Assembly (NCBI GenBank): GCA_035041965.1
Contig: JAPYMA010000544.1
Location: 62,001 to 126,000 of the forward strand
DNA: 64,000 nucleotides
Direction of reading: 5' to 3'
Source: Anisakis pegreffii
Taxonomy: Eukaryota > Nematoda > Chromadorea > Rhabditida > Anisakidae
Part shown: in pieces, positions 37,358 to 49,110 of the stretch
Numbering within the stretch: position 1 is the stretch's first letter
Layout of the letters: every line of letters begins with the position of its first letter
Made by a program: the position numbers and the translations under genes
The notes under the pieces: model-generated
Databases searched by the model: none
Told to the model about the DNA's origin: nothing
What the model saw: the letters and a program-made list of their open reading frames with translations, nothing else

Positions 37358-40300
37358 ATGCACCCTCAAACCTTACTATTGTTCATCGTTTCGTCAGCCA
37401 TCCCGCTGGCTTCTTCGTTTTCTGGAGATTGTGAAACTGTTCAACAACTCCTAAAACCGATCACAGCATGGGAAACACCTTATATTGTCAGCACTTTAAG
37501 AAAAAGTATGTTTCTTTCGAAGTTCGAGAGGATAATTTCGGAACGGTGTGAAGTCCAGGTATAACCAAATACAGTCATGTGATCAGTGCTTTTAGAATTT
37601 TATAAAATAAAAAGGTAATCTTACCTTGCCTTGCCTTGCAAGGTAAGATTACCTTTTGCGTTCAGTGCTTTTAGAAATTCATAAATTAAAAAGCGATCAA
37701 AATGATAAAATTCAAAACAGTTCTCAAAAAAATCCAATTACAGGGCAGCAATATGACTGCTGCTTTCATTGTCCTCAGTTTTTTTGAATTACACATCATC
37801 CACGAAAGAATATCCCAAGTAACTTGATAAGATTTACTGCACTCACACAGGTTGTGCTTCACATTTTTCAAGCGACGCCGCACAGAAGTGGGAATGTTTG
37901 AAGATGGCAGATGGAATGGTTGCTATCGTGGAAAATGCACCAACTGATCAGGCTGCGATCAACCAATTAGCCAGATCGATCATACTGTATTCATTGATCG
38001 ATCCAGCACCACCAGCCAGAAGTAATTTCATCGTTGAAGCACAGCTCGACACATGGGGATCAGTGGCGGAATTTTTGGACTGCAATGGTACTTATATGAG
38101 TTTTTGAAGTTCAGTGATTTTTGAGTATCAAATAGGGGAATGCTGGAATGAACAAGTATTGTTCGTTAAAAACTGGTGTACATTGAAGCGTGATAGCTGC
38201 TTTGCATTCGAGGTCTGTTGAATGAGTCGATACGATAGAGCATCGAATTAATCATACCAGGAAGTTCCAGGAAGAGATCATCCAAAGTTTTTGATCATCT
38301 TCAGATCACCTACTGACTCCAGTTGCCTTCTCTCTCTGATATCTTCATCTGCTTCATCATTCTCTGTTCCGATGCTCGAGTCTAACAAGTTTTATCAACA
38401 GTGAATTGACCTGATTCACGTGAATGAACACATTTCAGTCTTTTCAGTTTCTCAATAAATTCATATTCCTTTCATATCGTTACACTGAGCTTGACTGATT
38501 TCAGCATTAAATTCTGCATCGTCGCCGTATTTTCAAGCAAGAAACACTGAGCTAGTCATGGCTCCAGACGTGAGCGGATTATTTGAAGAGCCGTTCATCG
38601 GAGATGCAAAAACTGGCCAGTTCATAACGCAAGGTATCGTATTCTTCATGAAATTCTCGAATGAAGTATAACTTTTGAAATGACGCGTTCCAGAGAGCGT
38701 TGGAATGTTTTTGAGGGATATGTGCAGAGTTAACATACGGATCAAAATACCGCTCACTTCTTATACCGATCGATCTAATAGTTCTCAAACCGATCTAAAT
38801 GCGAACAAATGGCAAGCGATACCTATGTTGTTATGATAGCAACACCTAACAAAAATGTGATGGATAAGGGTACCCAGACAGTCTGTCTACAGACGTTTTG
38901 ACTATGGACAGTTTGTCTAAAGATATCACCTAACGGACGGTTTGTCTAATGGACAGTTTGCCTTTGCCTAATGGGAATTTTGCCCAATATCATTTTGGCT
39001 AATGGGCGTGCGAGATTGTTAGGCGCACCCGTTCAGAACATGTTTGGAATGTTCATCTCGTGGCTATTATTAGAACACCTGTACATATCAATGTTGGTGA
39101 TTTTGATGGCTTCAATCAAAATCAAGTTATGACCGACGAAGGAAATGTGTTGTGTATGAATCCAAACATAGTTCCTTGAAGGAGACTGCTGAAGCAAGCT
39201 GTCCATCACCGTTGATAAAGATGAACTAGATGCGTTGTTTGCTCTTGGCAACTTCATTGATCAAAACTTGACTTTGATTGAAGCCATCAAAATCACCAAC
39301 ATTGACATGTACAGGTGTTCTAATAATAGCCACGAGATGAACATTCCAAACATGTTCTGAACGGGTGCGCCTAACAATCTCGCACGCCCAATAGGCAAAA
39401 GGATATCAGGCAAAATTCCCATCAGGCAAACTCTCATAGGCAAAATGTCCATTAGACAAACCGTCTGTTAGGTAAACTGTCCAGTAGATAAACCGGCAAC
39501 GTGTCTTTTGACAAACTGTCCGTAATCAAAACGTCTGCTGATAAATTGTTCGGTCATGCGGATATATTGCATTTGACTGCTGACATCGTAACCACTTATA
39601 TTCTCAACGATCCAGTGCCACCGTTACGCAAAAAATTTGTGCTGAACGCAACGTTGGGAGCATGGGAAACACTCGAAGTACTTCTGAATTGCACAAGTCA
39701 AGGATTCAGAATGTTTTGCTTGTCAAGTCGGCGAATTTTGACTTTTTCGAACCAGTTCCGTTTGGAAAATACCACTGGAAATGTGATTAAGCATTAGAAA
39801 GTCAGTTGAAATTAGAGATAACAATTTTTGCTGGAATCTTTTATGTTCAACATAGCTTTGGATAGATAGCGATCATGAAGGTATGATCCACTGATCAGTT
39901 GTCGTCCCCGATTATTCAAACTCTCTCTTCAGAGATGGCAACACCAACATCACAAGGCAGTTGTTCAGATATTAAAAGCTTGGTACAAGGTACTCCTCCA
40001 CCAATAGTCAAAGATCTCACAAGAGGTGAACTTTTCTTGGAACACCAAATTGTGCTGAATGATCACAAAATTTGAATATTTTCATCGTTTGTATGTCTAG
40101 TAATCCATTCATGCCAACCACTCACCCTCAAATCAGCTTCAACAATATTTCTAGGCTTAATACCTACACTTTATGGCTCATCAGCTGAAACTATCAATTA
40201 TTATACTAATTTTAGAAAAACTTTATTTGGCTTCACATTTCCCTCTACTCACTGAGAATTGTTGGCTTCATGTATTTTCTACGCGTTCTTTTGCAGATTG

Positions 40301-43300
40301 CCTTTCATATTTTTCCACTGATTCAAAAGAGTTACTACCATGTTTAATGATGGTCGATGGAATGAATACGATTATTAGCACAACAACATCAGTAAACACA
40401 ATCCCATCAAAAGTTCTGAATTTGATGGTCTCCTATCTCTCAAACGGCTCATTCAGAAACGGCACATACAAGAAGCGCGAATCATTCATAAAAAGTGCAA
40501 GACTCGGGAAATGGGGAACGCTCATGCAATTCATCAACTGTGCCACTATGTTGCCAGAAAACTCGCTAATTGCCCCGCTTTTTCTCACAAATTTCATGCG
40601 CATCCCAAACATTATCTTCGAGGTTTTAAAGTAGAATGCAGAAAGGAGCCTTCTTCTTATCGGTGGTATACTTCTTCCGCAAGTGATTATCGGAGTCCGG
40701 AAAGTGACCAAAAAGAGTAAAATTAGTTTTTTAATCTCACTCAGTCTGAGGGGTATGTTTCATAAATGCAATCAGATAGGTCAAACCTCAATATGGAAAC
40801 GAATTTTAACGGATCCTTTACGAAAAGCAATTAAATGCGTCTAGTAGTCCCAGAAGGCGACGTTGATACCTTCGAGACACTTCTATTGCTGGACAATGAG
40901 AAGACTAAAAGATACACCACCTCAATTTGCACAAAGTGGTGAGAAAAAAGTTCATTCTCGGTTTCTACGTAAAAAATTGCCTTGAAAAATAACACTAACA
41001 TTTTTTCGTGATTCTTTACATTGCTTCCTTCTATGTACAGCTCATGTCAAGCTGAGCAGATCTAAATATTCTAAATTTCGTGTCATTATTCAAAAGCAAT
41101 CCTATTTCTAGGCTGATATTCGTTAGCTTTCAAAATATGGCATTTTTACGTTTTTCTATTAGGCGTTCTGCCGACACCTACCACAACAACAGCAACTACA
41201 ACTACGCCATCTCCAACTACTACATCAACTAGTTTGAATTTCAATTGAATCGTCGACGAGCTTTACCTGTTTGGTTTGTCTCGGAACTTTGAGCAAATTT
41301 TTGCAGGCGCAACGTCAACGCATCCACCAAACTGTAGTCAAGCCGATCGATTGTTCATTCCTCGAAACAACTCTTCACTTGTTAAATATTTAATCAAAGG
41401 TAAAATTACCTGCCGAACGAGCAATCATCCTTATTTTGTCCTACATGAACTCCATCAATAAAATATCTCTTCAAGGAGCAGAGGTTTGAAAATGTGAGCA
41501 TGTGTGAAACGGTTGAATGTTATAAAAGCTAGTTTAATAATTTCTCGATGATTTCAATTCAAAAACAGCCCAATTCAGCAGTTGATTATTCAGTAAAAAA
41601 CGTATCCGATGATAGCGAATACTGTGCAGAATATCAGTCGTGAGCATTATGATCGCTCTTTATCGCAATTCGATTATGTTTGAGCGATAAAACAGCTCAA
41701 AGTGCGATAAAATAATTTCGGTAATTTCCATGACCAAGAATTCCGATGATTCAATGTGATATTTTCAACAAATGCAGGTTTATGTTCCAAGAGGATATTC
41801 TATAGCAATATACTGAGGTGATTTTATAATCGCGAGAAAGCCTCTATCCATTTGTAATCAAAGTATCGCTTTCAGACTGTGAAAACTGCTTCAACAATTT
41901 TAATCAATCGGTCGAACTGGGGCAATGCATCGAAATGGTAATGGGCATAAACGTTATTGTGGTATCTTCAACAAACGATCATGTATACAGCACTATACGA
42001 CAAATCCATAGATGGATCAACAGTCCCACTGAAGCTGGATTCGATGGAAGAAAGAAGTTTTTGCAGAATGCAACGCTTGGAAAGTGGGGAACACTGAAAG
42101 AATTATTCGAGTGTGCTGGTATGCTCGTTTTTTTCGATTTTTCTTAAAATAAACATTGGTTAATGAATGAAGATGAGTTTATTTTTTGATACGTTCTTGC
42201 ATCTATTTTTTCCACAAAACTCGGAAATTGGGGAACGCTGAAACAATTTTTGATTTGCGTTGGTGAGTTTGTTGATTATTCGAGTGTTCTCACTCACTGC
42301 AATCTGCGCTCAATGTTTGTTCTAGTAATCAATTCAGTGTCTAAGTTAACGAAGTCCTTCTCACTCAACTTGGATGAAAAAAATCAAATTATTGCCTGTA
42401 ATCAGGGGCATTTTGCTTGGAATATCTATTTTCACGACAATTTTAGGTGAACCGCCGATATCAACCACACCTGTCCCTACCACAACTACAACATCTATTC
42501 GATTGATAGAATTAAGGATTTAGTGATTGATTGCTGTTCTGAATCAAACTCATATATCCTTTAGCGAACACTAAGAATGAAGTTTCGCACGACATTTTAA
42601 AATAACGGAAGTAAATTCACGAGTTTGACTTATTATAGAGAAATCAACAACAACAACAACTACTACTACTGCTACTACTACTGCTACTACTACTGCTACT
42701 ACTACAACAACTACTACTACTACTACTAGTACAACCGCATCTGACCGTTGCAAGACAGTCGGTGAGCAAGTTAAGAGCACACACGACGAACGATCACCTC
42801 TCTCTGAAGCAATATGGCGTGGTAGGTCATCGTTGACGTCCTGATTAAAACTCAGAAAATTCAAATTTCTCGTTATAATTGTTCATTGTGAAAAACTCGT
42901 TTATCGAAAATGTTGACAATAATTTCATGCTGTAATTTTTACGCTCACATCGAATAAAACTGCATCCAAGAAGAATTCATGGAATTTCCCACCAGTTTCA
43001 ATTGTGTTATGTTAGTTGAGATTACTGCTGTGAGAGTGACGTTAACGCTAACGTTTATTCTGTTTGATTTCGATTCGTTTTTGTATTACTTGGGAAGAAG
43101 GATGTTGAATGTCATCTCGTGTTCACTGATAATATGATTGTTAAATTTCAGCCGGTGTTCAAACCTCATCGAAACAGCCATTGCGTAAACTACTACTCAA
43201 GGCGCTGGCAAATCGCATTCAAATCGCTCTCGAAAACGCACCACAACCACGAAACTCAAGACAGTTAGTGCAAGCAGCGAAGGACGTTCTCGTGGCATGG

Positions 43301-44270
43301 ATCGATGCGAATCCATATCTGAAAGAACATCTTGTATCTATTCAAATCGGTAATTGGGGGACTGTATGCGATTTCTTGCACTGTGTGTCTGCTACTTATC
43401 CCTGCACGACAGCTCCACCCACGACAACAACTCCATCCAGCCGTTGCCAGACAGTTTCTGATACTATCGAAACTGTTGGACAAACTTCACCTCTCAGTAC
43501 TGCAATAGCGGACGGTTAGTTGCAGTCGTGTTACGGACTATGACTAAAGCTTACAATGTTTGTCAGCTGTTATTCACCATAGTAACACATTATTATTTGG
43601 CTGCAGAATGATTTTCTGTTGACGTCTGGATAGACAGAAAGCAAAAATTTCCGAGTTTTCTTCTCATCGTTCAATAACTGAATATGTTCCCAATGGTTGC
43701 AGAAAAATTCTCTCGCTGTATTTCACTTTAAGTAAGACGTGAAACGAATGACATGAGAACATGTTTGTATACAAAGACTGGGTCGTATATATGCGAGTTT
43801 TCATAACTGTGAGCATCAGTTACTGAACTGTCCTGCCAACATTTAAAGAAGATGGATTTTTCCAAATCATTCATAGTCAGAAATCAACAATGCATATTAC
43901 TGGACATTGAAACTGGCATTGGGAAGTGACGTCGGGCATGACGCCCACCGTTCTTCTGTAGCATAAATTCGTTCGATTCCATTAGCACTGAACGCTCATG
44001 AAAGCTATGCGAAATGATGCAACAATTTCAGCCTGCAATCAACCGCCTACTTGCTCACCATTCAAAAAGATGCTCTTCATGTCATTGTCACAAATTATCG
44101 ACAAGGCCCTCAATAAAAAGCCTGACGCAAAGGTCACACAAAAATTGCAAATGGTCAAGAAGATTATCATCGATTGGCAAAATGATAACCCAAACCTCAA
44201 GTCACGCCTTGAGAATACAAAAATCAACCACTGGGGCACTGTAGGCGAGTTCCTGAATTGCCCTTCATAA
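37358..44270 (+). CDS. Secreted multi-module protein with W-G-T/F-L-x-C repeats, copy 1
   Basis: Exons 37358-37505, 37851-38087, 38505-38633, 39933-40025, 40297-40545, 41163-41231, 41307-41399, 41876-42118, 42639-42821, 43152-43514 and 44032-44270 join entirely through phase-1 introns, about 681 residues. Exon 1 is a signal peptide (MHPQTLLLFIVSSAIPLASS). Each module has a short 'a' exon with one Cys (DCETVQQLLKPI) and a longer 'b' exon starting at a Cys, with a second Cys before an M-x-D-G-like motif, and ending like LGKWGTLMQFINCA. Thr-rich linkers (TTTTATTTTPSPTTT) separate later modules. Module 2b is split by a foldback element. The 3b donor is CTATGT where copy 2 has GTATGT. A stump of another b exon remains at 42219-42261. 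AATAAA lies at 44379. Family and function are unknown to me. Confidence 0.7.
37611..37656. repeat. Perfect 19-bp hairpin in intron 1, copy 1
   Basis: AAAGGTAATCTTACCTTGC (37611-37629) and its exact reverse complement (37638-37656) flank an 8-base loop. Similar TCAGTGCTTTTAGAA sequences flank the hairpin directly. Confidence 0.85.
38869..39559. mobile_element. 691-bp foldback MITE inside module exon 2b, copy 1
   Basis: The ends are inverted repeats made of degenerate GACAGTTTGTCTA units (left ACAGTCTGTCTACAGACG; the right end reads similarly in reverse complement). Near-perfect inner arms of about 125 bp (39004-39128 and 39265-39389) surround a unique centre. The flanks are GGATAAG at 38862 and GGATATA at 39560; copy 2 keeps GGATAAG on both sides. 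Removing the element rejoins an exon whose halves encode the module pattern (SKCEQMASD... and LGAWETLEVLLNC). It has no transposase. Confidence 0.8.
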
Positions 44271-44584
44271 AAATTTCTCATTTATGTTCGTCGCGATAAT
44301 CCGGCGATGTCAGTCTGATACACACGATCGATTATTTTTATTTGTTTTGATGAAGTGTTTCATATGAAGAACAATTGTAATAAAACAAAAAAGCATTTCT
44401 TTATTATTGTTGTTGTTTTCTGAACAAAATCTTGTGACGTAGAGCTGAGTTGCACACAGATATAATATTTTCCAATAAATTCATCTGCGCCAGAGACGTT
44501 AGCTAATTTTTCGAAGTGATCGTTAAATAAATCTTCAATGGATGTTGTTTGACATAATACAATAGAAGGCGGCATATCAGAGGA

Positions 44585-45792
44585 AAGTGTTCTTATTGCT
44601 GGCACTGATGAGCAGTTCTTGGACTACTTAAAAATTCATGCTATCCTCATAAGATAGTTCATCCGCTGATTTTTTTTCCCTTAATTGAAACGGCTAATTG
44701 AAACAATCATGAAGTACGACTGTGTTTGTGATCCTGATCGGCACTGTTTGTGATGTTAGCTGACACTGTACGTGATGTTACTTGTGTTGCTGGTGCGAAG
44801 GCGACAAATAATAATATGATTTATCCTCACCATAAATAAAGACGATAATAACGGTTGGGTGGAGTGAAGATACACCGACGGTTGAGTGACGAAAGATGCC
44901 GATGATGGCTCATACACAACAACAACACTGGATACACGAACAACACACTGACTGACTAATACAGAGAGCTGATATAACCACACTGAGCTACCTATATAGT
45001 GATTGAGATTAGCTGATCACAAAACAACGGTCACGAGTTGCCAACGGTGGCCAGAGAATACACGACATGCAAAGCACTATAGAGAGACATACAAGAAACC
45101 GCAAACAATAAACAAGAGATCACCGGTTTATCCCAGCATCATCCTTCAGACTGATGAGCAGATGTGTGGCAGGGATTCGGAGGGGATATGGGAATCGGTT
45201 CAGAATTGGAAAATCGGAAAATTTCGTGCAGGGCACCTTGAATGCAGATGCATAAAATGATAACGAAGGAAATTTTCAACAAACTGGCGTGTAAAGCATC
45301 TGAATGATTTGCGCGACCAATAATGCGTTCAGTGTAATATTCAATAGAAATCCGCGAAATGGATGCTCTTTGCGGTATTCCCGCACGAATATGTATATTT
45401 TTGAATACCATGACATTTTCTGGGATGCTTATTTCATTGACTATATTGCGATTTTAATGATCCCACTAAAAATGAAACTTCAAAAGTTGATTCACTACAA
45501 AATAGCGCTCACGGAGCGATGTGAGGACTGTTGCAGTCATTTATGAGTCTATCATTGGATGGGTGCTAAATATTGCTCATTCTGAAGAATTCTGGGCTTC
45601 TGTGTGGCAAACATCAAACGACTGAAAATATTCACTTGATGTGAAACGGTTGACATTGTGTTGGTCAACCATTCAACCGGATCAGTTTTAATGATTCGAA
45701 CAGTGGTGTGCAACATGTTTTGGCTCGAATGATGCACTGAACGGTCAAAAATACGCTTATCATGTTTCCCTTTTGGCTTTGTTGATAACTGA
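44585..45792. other. Extra 1.2-kb segment absent from unit 2
   Basis: Unit 2 passes directly from sequence matching 44584 to sequence matching 45793. The extra block contains the LTR-like repeat 44745-45114 and about 680 bp of unrecognised DNA without supported exons. Confidence 0.6.
44745..45114 (+). repeat. 370-bp LTR-like repeat, copy 2
   Basis: It is the plus-strand partner of 33343-33708, with the same TGTTTG start, CACACTGACTGAC centre and AATAAACA end. The flanking bases do not form a target duplication. Confidence 0.5.
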
Positions 45793-46640
45793 CTAATTTT
45801 TTTTGAAATAACTGTTTACTGCCAACCACAGCGGTGCAGATAAACTCGTAGTGAGTCATCGATACTACGCTGCTCAGCCACCTCTATCATGTTGAACACC
45901 GACTGCACCTTGCACACCTCACGTCCAAAACTCTCCTGTTAGATGCTCGAAACCGACTAACCGTTCGGCACCGCCTGAAACGTGTCGTAATGATTAATAT
46001 TAGGTCAGAAATCGAGACAGCTTCAACATGAAAAAGTTCCCCACTTTTACATATCAACTTCCATGCCGTGATGTCTCGGAATTTGTTTACGATGAAAAAA
46101 GACAATAAAAATCGCTAGCCGAACTCATCCTTGCATCTACTCATTTTAAGGTATCTTTCAAGAAATCCAATCGTTGCATTCATCTTTTACTTAACTCATT
46201 TACCCGGTTTTCTTAATATAGTAGTGATGCATGTCGCTTTCATGTTTTTGGGTTACGGTAGTTTTTGGCGAAACGTCGACTCCTTGAATTTTTTCAATTT
46301 AGTGTGTGGTGGAGTTGCCACACGATTTTTGTGGGTTCTACCAAATCCGTTGCTGTCCAGGGCTCGAAAGTTTTTCGTAACCAGCTGATGGTCTTGTTCA
46401 GTGCTGATGCCCTTGTTGCAAGCTCATTCCTCAACTCTATGAAACTGAAAAAACTCAGTGATTCACCGAGAAATGTTGTTATCATTCGGATTTTGCTCTA
46501 TTAATGAGCTGAAAAGGTGCATAATTTGTTCTAAGCCATTAATTGGGAAATGGGAAGAACAAGAAGAAAAGCGGAAGAGAATTGTGCTTAACAAAAAATC
46601 CAATGAATACTTTCCATTTATGCATGGCCCCTTGCAATGA
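45793..46640. other. Spacer within unit 1
   Basis: The first 130 bp (45793-45922) recur at 60264-60396, up to the BEL insertion point in unit 2. The rest has no supported gene. Confidence 0.5.
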
Positions 46641-46875
46641 TTGGCTGAAATCCTTATACGGAGTATTTCTGTAGATTGAATCTAGATCGAAGTGAGTAGT
46701 GCCACGGATTCGCTCGACCATGTGATATCTCCTACTAGAGAGTTTGTCGACGAGGGGAGCGAGACGATTCACGTTGGTCTTTTGATGCCGAAATCGTGTT
46801 CACATCTCCGAATGTTCATGAATTGCAATGAAACACTAACAAGGAAATGTCACGAACTTACCCTAGCCTTTCGGG

Positions 46876-48122
46876 ATGAGACATGTCATGTCTTCAATGC
46901 ATAATAGGTTCAGGTTCATTAGTAACAAGAATGACATGAAACGTTTACGCGAGTTCGAAAGGAATGAGATGTTCATTTCGGATCGTCGCAATCAGATCAA
47001 GGCACTGACGGCGAAGCTCAAGGAAACGGTTATCGAGAAAATGAGAAGGGATGTAATACTGCATGACACTGATCTGCGAGCGCTGGCTCACTCGTCAAAT
47101 AAGGAATTCAGAATACCTCATTTCGACGCATCTGCAGGATGGATTAAAAAGTCCAAACACATAAACCATTTTACATCGAGGCGAATAACAAAATTTTTGA
47201 TTCGGCGAACTTTGCATACTCATTCACAAATTGAAGAGGCCTCGAGCAGTTTTGTTCAAATGGTCCGGTCTAAAAATTTGGATCCGAAATGTAAATTCAA
47301 TGCTGATCAGTCTGCGTTAACAAAGGAACTGTACACAGCAAGGACTGTGGCACCTCGTCGCCAGCACAGCGTAGAATGTATTGCGCAACAAGTGCACTCA
47401 TTAACGCACTCATTCACCATTCTCCCTATCATAAGGGCAGATGGTGTTCTGGTTCCTAAATTATATGTCGTACTAGGGGAACGAAGTGAGAGGTTTCCAG
47501 ACAGCTTCAACTGGTCTTCCCCTAATCCGATTATCGAATGTGGACATTCGCACATTATGACCACATCACATACGCTATCGTGATTCAGCAAATGTGTAGC
47601 AACAGCGGAGTTGCAAGAACGAATACTTTTTATTTTGGATTCTTGGGCACCATTTAAAAGACACGGAGAAATGAGGCGATTACTCCCCCCAAATATGACG
47701 TTCGAAAGCGAGAATGTACCACCTGGTGCTATTTCAGAAATTCAACCTCTTCATCGATTTTTCTTTAGGATATTCAAAAACTTCATCCGCAAGATACACT
47801 GTTATGTTATTATTTATGATATTAATTTTCTGACTTATCGACGAGAAAATATTCTGTCTATTCTGAAAGTCGTTTTCAACCAGTTTTGCAACCCGATATT
47901 TCGGGAATTTATTAAATATTCGTGGTACGCTTGTGGATAATCCAACGACATCCGGATGAATTCGAAACACCGGTTCAAATGTGTTTCCCAAACGATGTAG
48001 TTCAGGATTGTGACATCGATAATTGTGATCACTTATCATTTGTGAAATGTTCTCATTATAAATGGTTATTATGTTTCGAATATTTTATTGTGAATCGACA
48101 TGCTCTTTATGATCAGATGTGA
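46876..48122 (+). pseudogene. Transposase pseudogene (CENP-B HTH plus DDE_1 type)
   Basis: The reading frame from 46876 has a CENP-B-like helix-turn-helix end (HFDASAGWIKKSKH...TSRRITKF) and the first catalytic region FNADQSALTKEL. It stops at an in-frame TGA at 47581-47583. The same frame continues with the second catalytic motif FILDSWAPF and reaches a stop at 47940; the remaining C-terminal part (HPDEFETPVQMCF...CSHYKWLLCF) is in another frame, so there is also a frameshift. In the third motif, family members read Q-P-L-D; here it is QPLHRFF, so the last acidic residue is replaced by His. The element cannot be autonomous. Confidence 0.75.
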
Positions 48123-48245
48123 ACAGCAAAAAAATCAAAAAACCAAAAAAATAAAAAATGTCTCCACGATAGAAATTGTGGGGAGGGCAGCAAAACATCA
48201 CGGTTGCTTCAATATGCTACAGATGTATGAGTAAAAAAACTTTTC

Positions 48246-48315
48246 GAGCACGTGGGTCCAAACCTCCGGGCATCCACTCTTGAGTCTAGCGCACTATCTG
48301 CTGGGCCAAGCCGCC
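48246..48315 (-). tRNA. tRNA-Leu(CAA)-like pseudogene or SINE head
   Basis: Read on minus, an A-box-like TTGGCCCAGCAG, the anticodon-arm-like GCGCTAGACTCAAGA and a B-box-like GGTTTGGACCC occur in tRNA order and spacing. The outer stem does not pair, so it is not a functional tRNA. It lies inside the pogo-like transposon. Confidence 0.3.
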
Positions 48316-49110
48316 AGTTTTAGATGGAAATTCAGAACGTTACTTCAATACAATGAAAACTTTTTTCCCGTCATATCTCGCGTCACCTTTGTGCTTAGCA
48401 AAAAATTTTTGCATATACATTATCAACTTAACGAGCTGTACAATATGATGTATGTCTCATCCCGAAAGGCTGGGGTAAATACGTGACCATCCCCCGTGAG
48501 CGTTATCTGATTGAAGATAATATTTATTCGGTAAAGCATACTGCATACAATTCTTCTTATTACACGACGACCGATAAATGAGACACACATACAATTTCGT
48601 AAAATATGATGTTTTGGCATGATAATAATAGCAGAGATTTTTCGAAGCAACAATGTATTTATTTCAGTTCCGAAAAGGTTTTGAAAAATCCCTCCAAATG
48701 GCAGAACATCAGAGAAGAAACTGTGAAATTGGGTGACTCAGAACAGAATTTTGGGGGTACCGTTGTAACGCACTTCAACATTGGTAAGCTCCCGACACTT
48801 CGAAAAGATTAATGAATAATTCGTTTTGCGAGGTTATGGAAGGGAATTGATTTTTCCTTAACAATTTCAATAAAGTCAAAGTTACAAGACATGACGCGTT
48901 GCAAAGAATCAAATCCACTGAATAAAATGAATAAAAAAAGATAATTTTTCAGTTAAAATAAAACTTTCACAGATGAATGAAGTCGCCAGTTGGCCATATG
49001 GAACGTCACATCATTCACTGCAATTTCCATTCACCTCAACAATGTCGCCCGCTCCGACTCGTTTTGACCACCTTTAAGAGATAAAATAACCTACTTATGC
49101 CCAATTTTGA

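Larger units (their letters stand above)
46839..48498 (+). mobile_element. Decayed pogo/Tigger-like DNA transposon
   Basis: The 1.66-kb insertion has inverted ends sharing about 26 matching bases, including AGCCTTTCGGGATGAGACAT on the left and its complement near 48455-48475, preceded on both sides by GTCACG. The flanks fit a TA target with one base changed. It encodes a damaged DDE transposase (46876-48122). Confidence 0.75.
46641..49110. repeat. Dispersed repeat split by a transposon
   Basis: The parts 46641-46838 and 48499-49110 match 22916-23486 in order (CTAGATCGAAGTGAGTAGTG, GACGACCGATAAATGAG, AATGTCGCCCGCTCCG). The uninterrupted copy at 22.9 kb shows the pre-insertion state, AAACACTAAGCATTATCTG. 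Here only one of the two 82-bp tandem units is present. Confidence 0.75.

Noticed and set aside
42571..42864. Minus-strand frame rich in valine
   Set aside because: It is the antisense of the Thr-coding microsatellite in the module-gene linker exon.
45137..46640. Several 60-90-residue frames on both strands
   Set aside because: They overlap one another, lack splice-linked partners and lie in repeat-rich spacer DNA.
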